This document shows positions 42,894 to 51,520 of a stretch of 64,000 nucleotides of DNA, piece by piece. The notes beneath the pieces are model-generated. The model did not search any database. It was not told the DNA's origin and worked only from the letters and a program-made list of their open reading frames with translations. The stretch is from Oscillatoriales cyanobacterium M59_W2019_021 (GTDB lineage Bacteria; Cyanobacteriota; Cyanobacteriia; Cyanobacteriales; Geitlerinemataceae), in contig DVED01000156.1 in NCBI GenBank assembly GCA_015295945.1, forward strand, positions 16,310 through 80,309, written 5' to 3'. Each line of letters begins with the position of its first letter. Position 1 is the first letter of the stretch. The position numbers and the translations under genes are program-made.

Positions 42894-45158
42894 ATGACGG
42901 TTTCTATCTTTGGCATTCGACATCACGGTGTGGGTTCGGCACGGAGTTTAGTGCGATCGCTCCAACAGTTTCAACCGGATATTATCTTAATCGAAGGTCC
43001 GCCGGATGCTAACGACATTTTACCGCTAGCGGCGCATCCGGAGATGAAACCGCCGATCGCCCTATTGGTTTACGTTCCCGGCGATAGCGCCTCCCTCGTC
43101 GATGCAGTGTACTATCCCTTCGCCGAATTTTCCCCGGAGTGGCAGGCGATGCGTTACGGGTTGGCGCGCCAGATTCCCGTGCGATTTGCCGACTTACCCC
43201 AGGCGTATCGGTTGTGCCGGGAGGAGGAACTGGAAGGTACGGTAACCCCTTCCCCCCTACGCCGCGATCCTTTGGGAGAGTTGGCGGCGGCAGCGGGATA
43301 TAGCGACGGCGAACGCTGGTGGGAACATATGGTGGAACAGCGGCGGGAGAGTGCGGATTTGTTCGCGGCGATTTTGGAGGCGATGGCGGCGTTGCGGCAG
43401 GCGTTGGCAGAGGAGGGGGAGGAAATTGACCCTCTCGACGCGCGACGGGAAGCGTATCTGCGGCAGAGTATCCGGCAGGCGCAGAAGGAAGGGTTCGATC
43501 GCATTGCGGTGGTTTGCGGTGCTTGGCACGCACCGGCACTGTCACAGATGCCGAGTGCCAGTCAGGATAAAGCGATTTTGGCGGGGTTGTCGAAAGTGCG
43601 GGTAAAGGCAACGTGGATACCGTGGACTTACGGCAGGTTGGCGGCGGGAAGCGGGTACGGTGCGGGGGTGGCATCGCCGGGATGGTATCGCCATTTGTGG
43701 GAAGGGGGAATGGGGAGATGGGGAGATGGGGATGGAATTGAGGGAAAAAATCCTCTAATCCATGAAGCTGATATTGCGATTCGCTGGATGTCGCGGGTGG
43801 CGCAGTTGTTGCGAGAGGAAGGGTGGGATGCGTCGTCGGCGCAGGTTATTGAAGCGGTGCGGTTGGCGGAGGCACTGGCGGCGTTGCGCGATCGATCGTT
43901 GCCGGGATTGGAGGAACTCAACGAAGCTACGCAAACCGTGATGTGTTTCGGTTCCGATGTGCCGATGCGCCTGATTCGCGACCAATTGATAGTCGGCGAT
44001 CGCCTGGGATCGGTTCCCGCATCGACTCCCAAAGTTCCCCTGGATGAGGATATCCAACGCTGGCAAAAACGGTTGCGCCTGAAACCGGAACCGACGGAAA
44101 GGTTGGTAATGTTGGATTTGCGAAAGGAAAAGGATAAGGATCGATCGCACTTTTTGCATCGCTTGAGTTTGCTGGGAATTCCCTGGGGAAAACGTCAACC
44201 CGTTCGCGGTTTGGGAACGTTTAAAGAAACGTGGCAATTGCGCTGGAAACCGGAATTTGCCGTGGCGATTTTGGAAGCAGCACCTTGGGGAAATACCCTC
44301 CTGGCGGCGGCAACGGCGTATACTCGGCATCGGGTGGAGGCGGCGTCGGCATTGCCGGATTTAACAGCATTGCTCGATCGATCGTTACTGGCAGAGTTAC
44401 CCGATGCGATCGCACCTTTAATGGATCGCATCGACGAAATTGCCGCCTTAACGTCGGATGTGGCGCATTTGATGGCGGCGTTACCTCCCCTGGCAAACAT
44501 TTTACGCTACGGCAACGTCCGGCAAACGGATACCACATCGGTTCGTCACGTCGTCGATGGGTTGGTGGTTCGCAGTTGTATCGGTTTTCCCCAAGTTTGT
44601 TATTTTGTGAATGAGGAAGTGGCGGCGGATCTGTTGGGGAAGATGGTGGCGTTCGATCGCGCATTGTCGTTATTGCAGAATCCCCAACACGGGGAAAGTT
44701 GGCAAGAAACCTTACACAAATTAGTGGAAACGCCTGGGATTAACGGGTTGCTAGCGGGTGGCAGTTGTCGGTTGTTGCTCGATCGTCAGTGCTTCGATCC
44801 GCCAGAAGCATCGCGACGTATGGGTTTGGCGTTATCCCTCGCCAGCGAACCCCTGGAAGCGGCAGCTTGGGTAGAAGGATTTTTGCAAGGAAGCGGGTTA
44901 ATTTTGCTTCACGACGATCGCCTTTTTGGTGCGATCGATACTTGGGTCAGATCGATCGACGACGACACTTTCCTCACGGTTCTCCCCCTGTTAAGGCGTA
45001 CTTTCGCCACCTTCCCCCCCGCCGAACGCCGCCAACTCGGAGAAAAAATTCGCCGGGGTGCGACAAAAGCGGTGAATTCTGAAGAGATGGATTGGGAACG
45101 GGGGGAAAAGGTTTTGCCGATCGTTGCTCAGTTGTTGGGGTTAAAATTTGGGGGTTAG
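42894..45158 (+). CDS. DUF5682 family protein
   Basis: A 754-residue cytoplasmic protein. The N-terminus FGIRHHGVGSARSL (residues 5-18), followed by ILIEGPPD, fits DUF5682 as I remember it; the HHG and EGP motifs resemble the active-site region of TraB/ChaN/erythromycin-esterase-like proteins. Asp/Glu-rich helical parts follow (ERWWEHMVEQRR and AVVCGAWHAPAL near residue 205). In many bacteria this family sits with a MoxR ATPase, a von Willebrand A protein and SWIM-type or DUF5691 genes; none is present here. Near residue 275 a low-complexity GGMGRWGDGDG stretch is encoded by a GGGGAGATGGGGAGAT repeat. Hydrolase or peptidase activity is only a guess. Confidence 0.82.
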   Translation: MTVSIFGIRHHGVGSARSLVRSLQQFQPDIILIEGPPDANDILPLAAHPEMKPPIALLVYVPGDSASLVDAVYYPFAEFSPEWQAMRYGLARQIPVRFADLPQAYRLCREEELEGTVTPSPLRRDPLGELAAAAGYSDGERWWEHMVEQRRESADLFAAILEAMAALRQALAEEGEEIDPLDARREAYLRQSIRQAQKEGFDRIAVVCGAWHAPALSQMPSASQDKAILAGLSKVRVKATWIPWTYGRLAAGSGYGAGVASPGWYRHLWEGGMGRWGDGDGIEGKNPLIHEADIAIRWMSRVAQLLREEGWDASSAQVIEAVRLAEALAALRDRSLPGLEELNEATQTVMCFGSDVPMRLIRDQLIVGDRLGSVPASTPKVPLDEDIQRWQKRLRLKPEPTERLVMLDLRKEKDKDRSHFLHRLSLLGIPWGKRQPVRGLGTFKETWQLRWKPEFAVAILEAAPWGNTLLAAATAYTRHRVEAASALPDLTALLDRSLLAELPDAIAPLMDRIDEIAALTSDVAHLMAALPPLANILRYGNVRQTDTTSVRHVVDGLVVRSCIGFPQVCYFVNEEVAADLLGKMVAFDRALSLLQNPQHGESWQETLHKLVETPGINGLLAGGSCRLLLDRQCFDPPEASRRMGLALSLASEPLEAAAWVEGFLQGSGLILLHDDRLFGAIDTWVRSIDDDTFLTVLPLLRRTFATFPPAERRQLGEKIRRGATKAVNSEEMDWERGEKVLPIVAQLLGLKFGG
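43703..43738 (+). repeat. In-frame GGGGAGAT spacer-type repeat inside a gene
   Basis: Tandem TGGGGAGATGGGGAGATGGGG sequence encodes Gly/Trp/Asp-rich residues inside the DUF5682 gene. The same kind of sequence normally sits between genes, so it looks like a tolerated insertion in a surface loop. Confidence 0.55.
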
Positions 45159-45169
45159 ACATCTCCCAA

Positions 45170-45748
45170 TTAGTCGAGTTGCTGAAGTCTTTCGATTGTA
45201 TTGATTACACCTTGTACCCCATCCTCGTTTCCTTGTTGCTCAAACAAATTTGCTGCTTGTTGCAGATCGGATTGACCTCCAGATTTATCTCCCGAATTCC
45301 AACGAGTAATCCCTCGATTATTATAAGCTGGTGCAAAGTTAGGATTGAGACGAATCGCTTCGGTATAATCAGCGATTGCTCCCTCTATATCTCCTAAATT
45401 GTCGCGAATATTACCTCGAGAAAGATAAATTACTGCAAAGTTAGGAGCGAGACGAATGGCTTCAGTGTAATCGGCAAGTGCACCTTGAAAATCTCCTGAA
45501 TTTTCAAGAGACATTCCTCGATAAAGATAAATTTCTAGCCTGTTAGGCTCGAGGCGAATCGCTTCATTAAAATCGGCGATCGCTCCCTCTAAATCTCCTG
45601 CATCGAATTTTTCTAATCCTCGGTTAAAAAAATCTTCAGCACTAACTTGCGCGATGAACACTTGCGGAGTGCGTGCGGATGTCGGTAAAGCGATACCACT
45701 CCACAGAGAAAGGAATCCGAATAGGGCGATCGATCGGATGGGATTCAT
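45170..45748 (-). CDS. Exported TPR-repeat protein
   Basis: A 192-residue protein with a probable signal peptide (residues 1-24, IALFGFLSLWSGIALPTSA) and about three and a half tetratricopeptide repeats. The units read AEDFFNRGLEKFDAGDLEGAI, GDFQGALADYTEAIRLAPN and GDIEGAIADYTEAIRLNPN, each 34 residues with the typical AxADxxEAIRLxPN second helix. It is a protein-interaction scaffold in the periplasm. It is convergent with DUF5682; the 11-base gap has no terminator. Its upstream region is shared with no obvious partner. Confidence 0.88.
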   Translation of the reverse strand: MNPIRSIALFGFLSLWSGIALPTSARTPQVFIAQVSAEDFFNRGLEKFDAGDLEGAIADFNEAIRLEPNRLEIYLYRGMSLENSGDFQGALADYTEAIRLAPNFAVIYLSRGNIRDNLGDIEGAIADYTEAIRLNPNFAPAYNNRGITRWNSGDKSGGQSDLQQAANLFEQQGNEDGVQGVINTIERLQQLD

Positions 45749-45983
45749 GATATACCTTGCTAAAGCTTAGATAGGTTATATCAGGGTATCGTTTGGGCAG
45801 AACCCCGATTTCTGCATTTGTGATATTTCTTTACAATTTCTCGAGTTAGGGGGTGGTTGTCCGTTCGATCGATCCTCGAATCGAGTTTTTGAATGCGTTG
45901 GGTCTCGTCACCTCGACCCCACCTACGGCTTAGACGTTTTGTACGAAAAGCCAGTCTTCAAGGGAGTTTTCGGGGATTTCCAG
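45749..45983. other. Spacer, no gene seen
   Basis: 235 bases between two minus-strand genes. Plus-strand frames across here are antisense to the small gene at 45984 and not protein-like. I see no hairpin with T-run. Confidence 0.35.
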
Positions 45984-46436
45984 TCATCGCTTCACCCCCT
46001 CGGGAATCTCCACAACCCGATAGCGGTCTTTGTCCGTTGCTGTCGCCTTCCACTCCTCGAACGCCTCGACATCGCCCCCGAAAGATTCCACCGAGACGAT
46101 CGACTTACCTTGAGGAACCCAGACAGGCTCGACGGGACTGTACTTGCACCAACAGATGACCACTTCGGTGAATTCTTGACCGACTGGCAAATCCGGCAGG
46201 TAGGATTCGACGCGATCGACCACCCAATCGCCCCACCGGGAATAATGCGTGCCATCCTCATCCTTTTTGCCCTCAGTCAGTCGTTCCCCCACTTCGGGGA
46301 TGGGTCTACCGGACGAATCGAAATGCTCTTGCAGGATGCCCGTCAGGGAGCGCGAACCGGAAAACGTCCGCCATCCTTTGTCTTCACTCCAGTGAGCGCG
46401 GTAAATGATGTATTTGTGAGTTTTGGGTTTAGTCAT
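45984..46436 (-). CDS. Hypothetical protein, second gene of small operon
   Basis: A 150-residue acidic soluble protein from the ATG at 46436. That start overlaps the stop of the upstream gene by eight bases, so translation is coupled. It is rich in aromatic residues (HYSRWGDWVVDRVESY, VICWCKYSPVEPVWVPQG) and begins with MTKPKTHKYIIYRAHW. I do not recognise a family. There is no signal peptide, and the charged, Trp-rich composition suggests a compact soluble domain. Together with the 68-residue gene before it, it forms an isolated pair between TPR and small toxin-antitoxin-like debris, an accessory-type location. Confidence 0.6.
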   Translation of the reverse strand: MTKPKTHKYIIYRAHWSEDKGWRTFSGSRSLTGILQEHFDSSGRPIPEVGERLTEGKKDEDGTHYSRWGDWVVDRVESYLPDLPVGQEFTEVVICWCKYSPVEPVWVPQGKSIVSVESFGGDVEAFEEWKATATDKDRYRVVEIPEGVKR

Positions 46437-46635
46437 TGTCGGTTTTCTCCATGTAATCCGGGAAAGGGGCATCGCCGTAGAACACGCAATCGACTTTCAG
46501 GATGGGAGCATCCGGGTATTCGTCGATTCGCTTCAATCTCCATCCATACTTGCGTTCCATCTTGTAGCAACTCTCGCGATCGGCGGCGGAATGGATAGTT
46601 TCGTCGTCGTTGGGGAGAGGGAGAGGGTTAGTCAT
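46429..46635 (-). CDS. Hypothetical protein, first gene of small operon
   Basis: A 68-residue protein. The ATG at 46635 is preferred over the GTG at 46641 because the very strong ribosome site GGGAGGAGG lies six bases before the ATG. The sequence has a SAADRESCYKMERKYGWRLKRIDEY helix and an ILKVDCVFYGDAPFPDY end. It overlaps the next gene by eight bases. No family recognised. Its small size and unusual ribosome site suggest a recently acquired or phage-like gene pair. Confidence 0.55.
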   Translation of the reverse strand: MTNPLPLPNDDETIHSAADRESCYKMERKYGWRLKRIDEYPDAPILKVDCVFYGDAPFPDYMEKTDND

Positions 46636-46717
46636 CGCCACCCTCCTCCCGAAATTGCCCGAAATTGATTGACGATTGCCTCGGCTTTGGATTCGATTCC
46701 CATTACTCTCAAATGTG

Positions 46718-46954
46718 TCAGGAGTAGCTGATTAAGCGCTGATGTAACATGGAAGAATTTTCATTCAGAACTTGCATCAAAATTGTACCCGCACCGAAAG
46801 AATTGTAAGGAGTAGATAGATAATATACCTTAAAAGGTTTTAGAGGGGCAATATCTTCTTGCAGATCAAACTCTTCGGCTAAAAGGCGAAATAGCTGAAG
46901 TCGATCTGGTAGAGAAAGTTTCCGGATAGCTGGAAGGAGTTCTGTTAGGGTCAT
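46718..46954 (-). CDS. Small conserved cyanobacterial protein (antitoxin-like)
   Basis: A 78-residue protein from the ATG at 46954. MTLTELLPAIRKLSLPDRLQLFRLLAEEFD forms two helices as in small antitoxin or addiction-module proteins. The remainder (APLKPFKVYYLSTPYNSFGAGTILMQVL) is a motif I remember from short proteins frequent in cyanobacteria. No toxin gene is adjacent. The ATG lies 20 bases after the stop of the DUF4058 remnant. The longer frame (from 46987) overlaps that remnant and is not preferred. Confidence 0.6.
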   Translation of the reverse strand: MTLTELLPAIRKLSLPDRLQLFRLLAEEFDLQEDIAPLKPFKVYYLSTPYNSFGAGTILMQVLNENSSMLHQRLISYS

Positions 46955-46973
46955 GGTTATGGAAATCGGTGTC

Positions 46974-47123
46974 TTAGCGATCGGCAATTCTGCTTGTATT
47001 GTAGCGCAGGAACGTCGATTGAGAAGTTAACAGATCGATCTCTGCCACCAATTGATTGTGAAAATCCGACCAATATTCAGATTGTTCGAGATTGAGATTC
47101 ATTCCCGGAAATGGATTAGACAT
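46974..47123 (-). pseudogene. Remnant of a DUF4058 protein (N-terminal 49 codons)
   Basis: Starting with ATG at 47123, the frame reads MSNPFPGMNLNLEQSEYWSD, which is the conserved beginning of DUF4058 proteins (MxNPFPGMNPYLE...FWSxxHxxL). FHNQLVAEIDLLTSQ follows, and a TAA ends it after 49 codons. Complete members are about 250 residues. The remainder of the gene is missing, and the sequence passes straight into the small gene at 46954. This is a truncated gene, probably left by a deletion. Confidence 0.75.
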
Positions 47124-47177
47124 GACGGACTCTTCTAATCTCTAATATATGACCAACAACTAATTACCCATTACCCA

Positions 47178-47801
47178 TTAAACAGGCTGCTGACCGTAAA
47201 AAGGTTTTGCTTCCGACCAATGAGGTTTCTTTCCCTGTTTCCAATCTAAATATGCCAACTCAAACACACTTATAACATATTTTCCTAAGTCACTCTCTGC
47301 CCGAATTAAATGGTAAGTATTTTCCCGAGAATCCAAAGTTTGTTGCCAAGATTCCGGCGTTTGAACGGCATCAGTTTGAACGACAATCGCCCCTCCATCC
47401 GACGGTGAAATGCGATAAATTGCGGTAAATAATTTACCCTGTGCTGCCGACATTTGCACGGCAATATCCCGGCTATTTTCTACATTTTCGGCTGCCTCAA
47501 AATGGGCGATCGCCGCTAACGTGGAAATGGCAAACACTGGAATATCTAATTGGGCCCCCAACGTCCGTGCCGTCACCATTCCCAAACGGGTGCTGGTAAA
47601 ACTTCCCGGACCCTTGGCAACGGCAATAAACCCTAAATCCGACCAGGTTTGCGGTGGGAGAAATTCAACGAGATAGGAATGCAAATGGGTAGAGAGCGAT
47701 CGCCCCAACAACCAAGTTGCCGAACGCAAGTCTCCCTCCCCATTCCCGATCGCCAAACCCAATTCGGGACTGACAGCGTGAATGGCTAAACCATAAGTCA
47801 T
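47178..47801 (-). CDS. tsaB: tRNA threonylcarbamoyladenosine biosynthesis protein TsaB
   Basis: Partner of TsaD in the complex that adds threonylcarbamoyl to A37 of tRNAs reading ANN codons. The 207 residues contain the actin-like/ASKHA start YGLAIHAVSPELGLAIG and the conserved VAKGPGSFTSTRLGMVTARTLG stretch (about residues 65-85), followed by FAISTLAAIA. The C-terminal domain is short, as in many cyanobacterial forms. The last residues (EAKPFYGQQPV) match the usual P.Y.R..A region. It is an isolated gene on the minus strand; TTAGTTG heptamers precede it. Confidence 0.92.
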   Translation of the reverse strand: MTYGLAIHAVSPELGLAIGNGEGDLRSATWLLGRSLSTHLHSYLVEFLPPQTWSDLGFIAVAKGPGSFTSTRLGMVTARTLGAQLDIPVFAISTLAAIAHFEAAENVENSRDIAVQMSAAQGKLFTAIYRISPSDGGAIVVQTDAVQTPESWQQTLDSRENTYHLIRAESDLGKYVISVFELAYLDWKQGKKPHWSEAKPFYGQQPV

Positions 47802-47822
47802 GAGTTGTTAGTTGTTAGTTGT
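47802..47822 (+). repeat. Tandem GTTAGTT heptamers
   Basis: GAGTTGTTAGTTGTTAGTTGTTA directly upstream of tsaB; the same family as AACAACT at 7437-7468, read on the other strand. Confidence 0.55.
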
Positions 47823-47999
47823 TAAGGGTGGTCTAGCGGTTCTCTCTTGAACGGGGTATATATCGAGGGCGGGTTTTGATTTCTAAATATCAACGATAGC
47901 AAAAATTTCAGCTAAACCCGCACGCCAGTTCATCCACTTGGGGTCTCCCCAAGACCGCACTGTCTCCTCTACCTTCTGCCTTAAAATCCCATTCCCCAA

Positions 48000-48584
48000 T
48001 TACAGCGAGTGAATCACGTTTGTAACTACCCCTAGCACTTGAAAACTCATTTCTTCGACAATTTCCAAGGGTTGATAGTTGGGATTTTCCGGAATGAGGA
48101 ACAACCGATCGCCCTTCCATTTGAGCCGCTTAACAGTGACTTCCCCGTTAACAACGGCGATCGCCACGTTACCATTTCTCGGTTCCAATGCCGCATCGAC
48201 AACGAGCAAATCGTGGGGGTGAATTCCGGCTCCGATCATCGAATCGCCGTTGACGCGAACGCAGAACGTGCGATCGGGATGTTGGGTAAGATGGTCGTAG
48301 AGATCGAGTTCTTCATCTACGTAGTCGGTGGCGGGGGTCGGCGACCCGGCAGCGACGGCTTCTAGGTACATCGGCCAGCGAGGTGAAGACTGTTGCAAGG
48401 GCTGACAAATGCGCTTGATTTCCAGTTCCACTTGAGGCGATTTACCGCGAGCGTGCCACCGTTCCAAAATTTCGGTAACTTGCTCGGCTAAACTCATCGG
48501 CAAGCGCACGGCTTTCGTGGGTTCGCCGTACTTCCCAGTCCCAGGGGGTCTGCCAGCACCCGGACGCTTGCCACCTCGACCCAT
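48000..48584 (-). CDS. LexA/UmuD-like S24 autoprotease
   Basis: A 194-residue protein from the ATG at 48584 (GGAGG ten bases before). The C-terminal half has the S24 peptidase signature: VNGDSMIGAGI with catalytic Ser in the GDSM motif near residue 120, and VTVKRL with the catalytic Lys near 158. The Ala-Gly cleavage bond appears as EAVAAGSP near residue 77. The N-terminus is GRGGKRPGAGRPPGTGK, an AT-hook-like basic stretch, then a short helical segment (KAVRLPMSLAEQVTEIL), rather than a LexA winged helix. It is a UmuD-like regulator or polymerase subunit, but no umuC is near. Related cyanobacterial proteins act in SOS-like or developmental control. Confidence 0.82.
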   Translation of the reverse strand: MGRGGKRPGAGRPPGTGKYGEPTKAVRLPMSLAEQVTEILERWHARGKSPQVELEIKRICQPLQQSSPRWPMYLEAVAAGSPTPATDYVDEELDLYDHLTQHPDRTFCVRVNGDSMIGAGIHPHDLLVVDAALEPRNGNVAIAVVNGEVTVKRLKWKGDRLFLIPENPNYQPLEIVEEMSFQVLGVVTNVIHSL

Positions 48585-48744
48585 AACCCTTTGCCTCCAA
48601 AAATTTAACGTACTGCTTTCAAATAGTAGCACGTTGGCGATCGTTGGGAGCGATCGCCCCATGAATTCTCATCAAAATTGGCAAGACGCGCGAAATTCCG
48701 CCACAATATAAGAAGTCAAAGATTTGTTACAGAGCCAAACTTAA

Positions 48745-49371
48745 ATGTCTGAAGTTATATCCCTGGAAGTCATCCAGGAAATTGCCCGTCAGTATGGATA
48801 CTGGGCAATTTTTCTGGGTATCTCCTTAGAAAATGCAGGGGTTCCCCTCCCAGGGGAAACCATTACCTTAGTGGGAGGCTTTCTTGCCGGGAGTGGCGAA
48901 CTGGACTACGGACTGGTCTTCGGTTGCGCGGTGGGTGGAGCCATTTTAGGAGACAACTTCGGTTATTGGCTCGGAAAATGGGGTGGATGGTCGCTGCTGG
49001 TAAAGATCGGTCGTCTGTTCCGCATCTCCGAAGCGCAACTGCAAGAGGTGAAAACGGAGTTCAAAAACAATGCGGCACGAGCCGTTTTTTTAGGACGCTT
49101 TATTGCTCTGTTGCGCATTTTTGCCGGCCCTCTCGCCGGAATCGCGGAGATGCCTTACGGTAAATTCTTGCTGTGCAATAGCGCTGGAGCCTTGATTTGG
49201 GCGGGGATTATGGTGAGTTTGGCGTTCTTTCTCGGACAACTGGTTCCTCTGGAGCAGATCGCTGCATGGGTGGCTCAATTTAGCGTTTTGGCGCTCTTTC
49301 TGATTGCCGGAGCCATTACCTTGCCTCGCTGGCTGGAAACCCGCAAGCGGAGTTTCAATCCTGGGGAATAG
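48745..49371 (+). CDS. DedA family membrane protein
   Basis: A 208-residue inner-membrane protein, probably a lipid flippase or transporter of the DedA/Tvp38 family. GVPLPGETITLVGGFLAG (about residues 32-49) and the conserved FLGRFIALLRIFAGPLAGIAEMPYGKFLLCNSAGALIW stretch (about 113-150), with the family Arg and Gly, are clear. There are three to four membrane helices. It is divergent from the LexA-like gene and has no operon partner. Family members affect membrane homeostasis and pH tolerance. Confidence 0.92.
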   Translation: MSEVISLEVIQEIARQYGYWAIFLGISLENAGVPLPGETITLVGGFLAGSGELDYGLVFGCAVGGAILGDNFGYWLGKWGGWSLLVKIGRLFRISEAQLQEVKTEFKNNAARAVFLGRFIALLRIFAGPLAGIAEMPYGKFLLCNSAGALIWAGIMVSLAFFLGQLVPLEQIAAWVAQFSVLALFLIAGAITLPRWLETRKRSFNPGE

Positions 49372-49500
49372 CTAGTGCAACGCGGCAGAAATAACGCTCC
49401 AGTCTGGCGAAAGGATTCAAAGCCTGGGAACTTCCAGTTGAGAGGCTGAGTCTACGGGCTAAAATTTAAGGTAATTACCAACCCCAAGCCCCAAATAACG

Positions 49501-50496
49501 TTAAGAGAGCGATTCGCCCACTTCCAACCGAGTTCCATTGGCAAAATCCCAACCCGACTGTACTTTTTTCCCCGCTAACTGAACTTCTCGCAATAGCAAC
49601 AATCCTTCTCCCGTTTGGACGATCGCCCCGAATTTCTTGGCAATCCCGACAATTTCCCCCGGTTTTCCAGCAGCAGCTTGCAACCGTTCCCAATGAGATT
49701 GCAACGGGGCAAATTCTGCGGGTAATCGCTCCCAAACCGTCTCGTTTAGAGGAATCGTTGCCCGAACTTTGAGGGATTGTCCGCGAAACTGAGTCGTGCA
49801 GTTGGGATAAAAGCCGCGAATTTTATCGTGTAGGGAGATCGCCGATTGCGACCAATCTAATTGATAATCTTCTTTTTGAATCAAGGGTGCGTAGGTGGCT
49901 AACTCGCCCTCTTGAGGAATCGGTTGAAGCTCTCCAGACTCCAATTTCAACAGCGTTTCTACCATCAAATCCGCCCCCAACTCTGCCAATTTTGCCGCCA
50001 AATCCCAGGCATTGTCTAAGAGATCGATCACGACTTCTTCTTTGAGGAGCATCGCTCCCGTATCCATCCCCGCATCCATCAACATTGTCGTCATTCCCGT
50101 GCGGGTTTCCCCATCGTGCAAACACCACTGAATTGGTGCCGCACCGCGATATTTCGGTAAAATCGAACCGTGTCCGTTAATGCAACCCAACTTTGGCATC
50201 GCCAAAATTTCCGGCGATAAAATCTGTCCGTAGGCAACCACCACAAACGCATCCGCAGCGGACGATCGCAGCTTCTCTAAGGTGTCCGCATCTTTCTTGA
50301 CGCGGGGGGGTTGCCACACCGGAATTCCTCGCTCTACTGCCACGGATTTCACCGGAGAGGGAATTGCATTCGATCCGCGTCCGCGCCGTTTGTCTGGCTG
50401 CGTCACCACCGCCACCACCTGGAATTGAGATCGATCGAGCAACCGTTCTAGAGTGGGGACGGCAAATTGAGGCGTACCAAAAAAGACAATTTTCAT
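49501..50496 (-). CDS. fmt: Methionyl-tRNA formyltransferase
   Basis: Formylates Met-tRNA-fMet with 10-formyl-THF before initiation. The 331 residues include [48 protein letters not shown] with the catalytic His region (about residues 112-130), and the later [18 protein letters not shown]. The C-terminal OB-fold (about 215-331) is present. No def gene is adjacent. It is convergent with dedA. Confidence 0.97.
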   Translation of the reverse strand: MKIVFFGTPQFAVPTLERLLDRSQFQVVAVVTQPDKRRGRGSNAIPSPVKSVAVERGIPVWQPPRVKKDADTLEKLRSSAADAFVVVAYGQILSPEILAMPKLGCINGHGSILPKYRGAAPIQWCLHDGETRTGMTTMLMDAGMDTGAMLLKEEVVIDLLDNAWDLAAKLAELGADLMVETLLKLESGELQPIPQEGELATYAPLIQKEDYQLDWSQSAISLHDKIRGFYPNCTTQFRGQSLKVRATIPLNETVWERLPAEFAPLQSHWERLQAAAGKPGEIVGIAKKFGAIVQTGEGLLLLREVQLAGKKVQSGWDFANGTRLEVGESLS

Positions 50497-50763
50497 CGAT
50501 GAGGGGTTCGTGAATATGACTAAAAGAAGACAAAAGGGATTTATCTGACAACTGAAAATACCTATCCTGGCTGCAAAATCCGTTCGCTAGACCGTTTTCA
50601 GGAAGAATTTGAATCCTCTTTTAAAGACCACCTTCTGCTTTTTCAACTGAATTTGCAGAACAGCGATTTTCGTGAGGGAGTGGCAATATAGTGAAAGCGA
50701 TCAACCATCTAGTCATGCTCGATCGTCATGCGACCCATATTATCTTGACCTTCTCATTGTCCC

Positions 50764-51417
50764 ATGTCTCCGATCCTTCCCTCTAGCGATCCCTTGGGCA
50801 GTCCCCATCCCCTTCCTTGGAACTGGGTGATGACCACCCACGCTACCATTTGCCAGCAGCAAGGGGGTGGCGTGCGCCACTATCAAACTCCTCCGTTAGG
50901 ATCTGCCGATGGCGAGTACCGCGCTTACAGTCGCATCGCCTTGCGTGCAGACCCCACGCTCTATCGCAGTCGCGCCAGTTCTCAACTGTTCGTGGAAAAT
51001 TGCCGCACTGGAAACGCCCAGCAAATTCATGCCACCTCTCCCATGGCAGCCGCCACCGATGCCGGAGTGGAGGAGGCGGAACTCGAAGGGACGATCGCCC
51101 TTTCGATCCCCGTCTCTTGGTCGCAAAATGGCGATCGTTTGCTGATCCGCCACTTTGAAGGATTGTTCGGCGCTTCCGAAGCCAGCGATTATGCTGTCAT
51201 TTGGGATCGCCGCCAGTCCACTGCCATGACCCTCGCCCCCAATCGCCTCTATCACACCCACGCTATTTTACTGGGATGGAGCGAAATCGATCCCAATCGG
51301 GTTCTATTCCGGGTGGGATGTTTGGGGAAACCCGATTGGCATACCTATGCGGTGAATCTCAGCGGCGTGACTCTCGATGCCGAGGGCGATCGGGCGATGG
51401 TGTTCGGCAGAAGCTAA
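50764..51417 (+). CDS. Conserved hypothetical cyanobacterial protein
   Basis: A 217-residue soluble protein, not recognised by function. It has a Pro-rich start (SDPLGSPHPLPWNWV) and conserved-looking segments QGGGVRHYQTPPL, GEYRAYSRIALRADPTLYRSR and SWSQNGDRLLIRHFEGLFG, with strands at the C-terminus (DPNRVLFRVGCLGKPDWH). Composition suggests a beta-rich fold resembling one or two propeller blades. The start codon has no ribosome site. It is divergent from fmt by 267 bases. No membrane segment or signal peptide. Confidence 0.65.
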   Translation: MSPILPSSDPLGSPHPLPWNWVMTTHATICQQQGGGVRHYQTPPLGSADGEYRAYSRIALRADPTLYRSRASSQLFVENCRTGNAQQIHATSPMAAATDAGVEEAELEGTIALSIPVSWSQNGDRLLIRHFEGLFGASEASDYAVIWDRRQSTAMTLAPNRLYHTHAILLGWSEIDPNRVLFRVGCLGKPDWHTYAVNLSGVTLDAEGDRAMVFGRS

Positions 51418-51520
51418 AAAAACGTCGGTACGGGATAGTTTCCGGTGGAGATGAGCAGGGGGAGGAGGAGCGATACAAACCTTAACCCGTCAAGCTGTTT
51501 CCTTCTGCCTTCTGCCTTAT

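Noticed and set aside
45893..46598. Plus-strand frames of 88 and 219 codons
   Set aside because: Antisense to the two overlapping small minus-strand genes, which have a strong ribosome site and coupled start.
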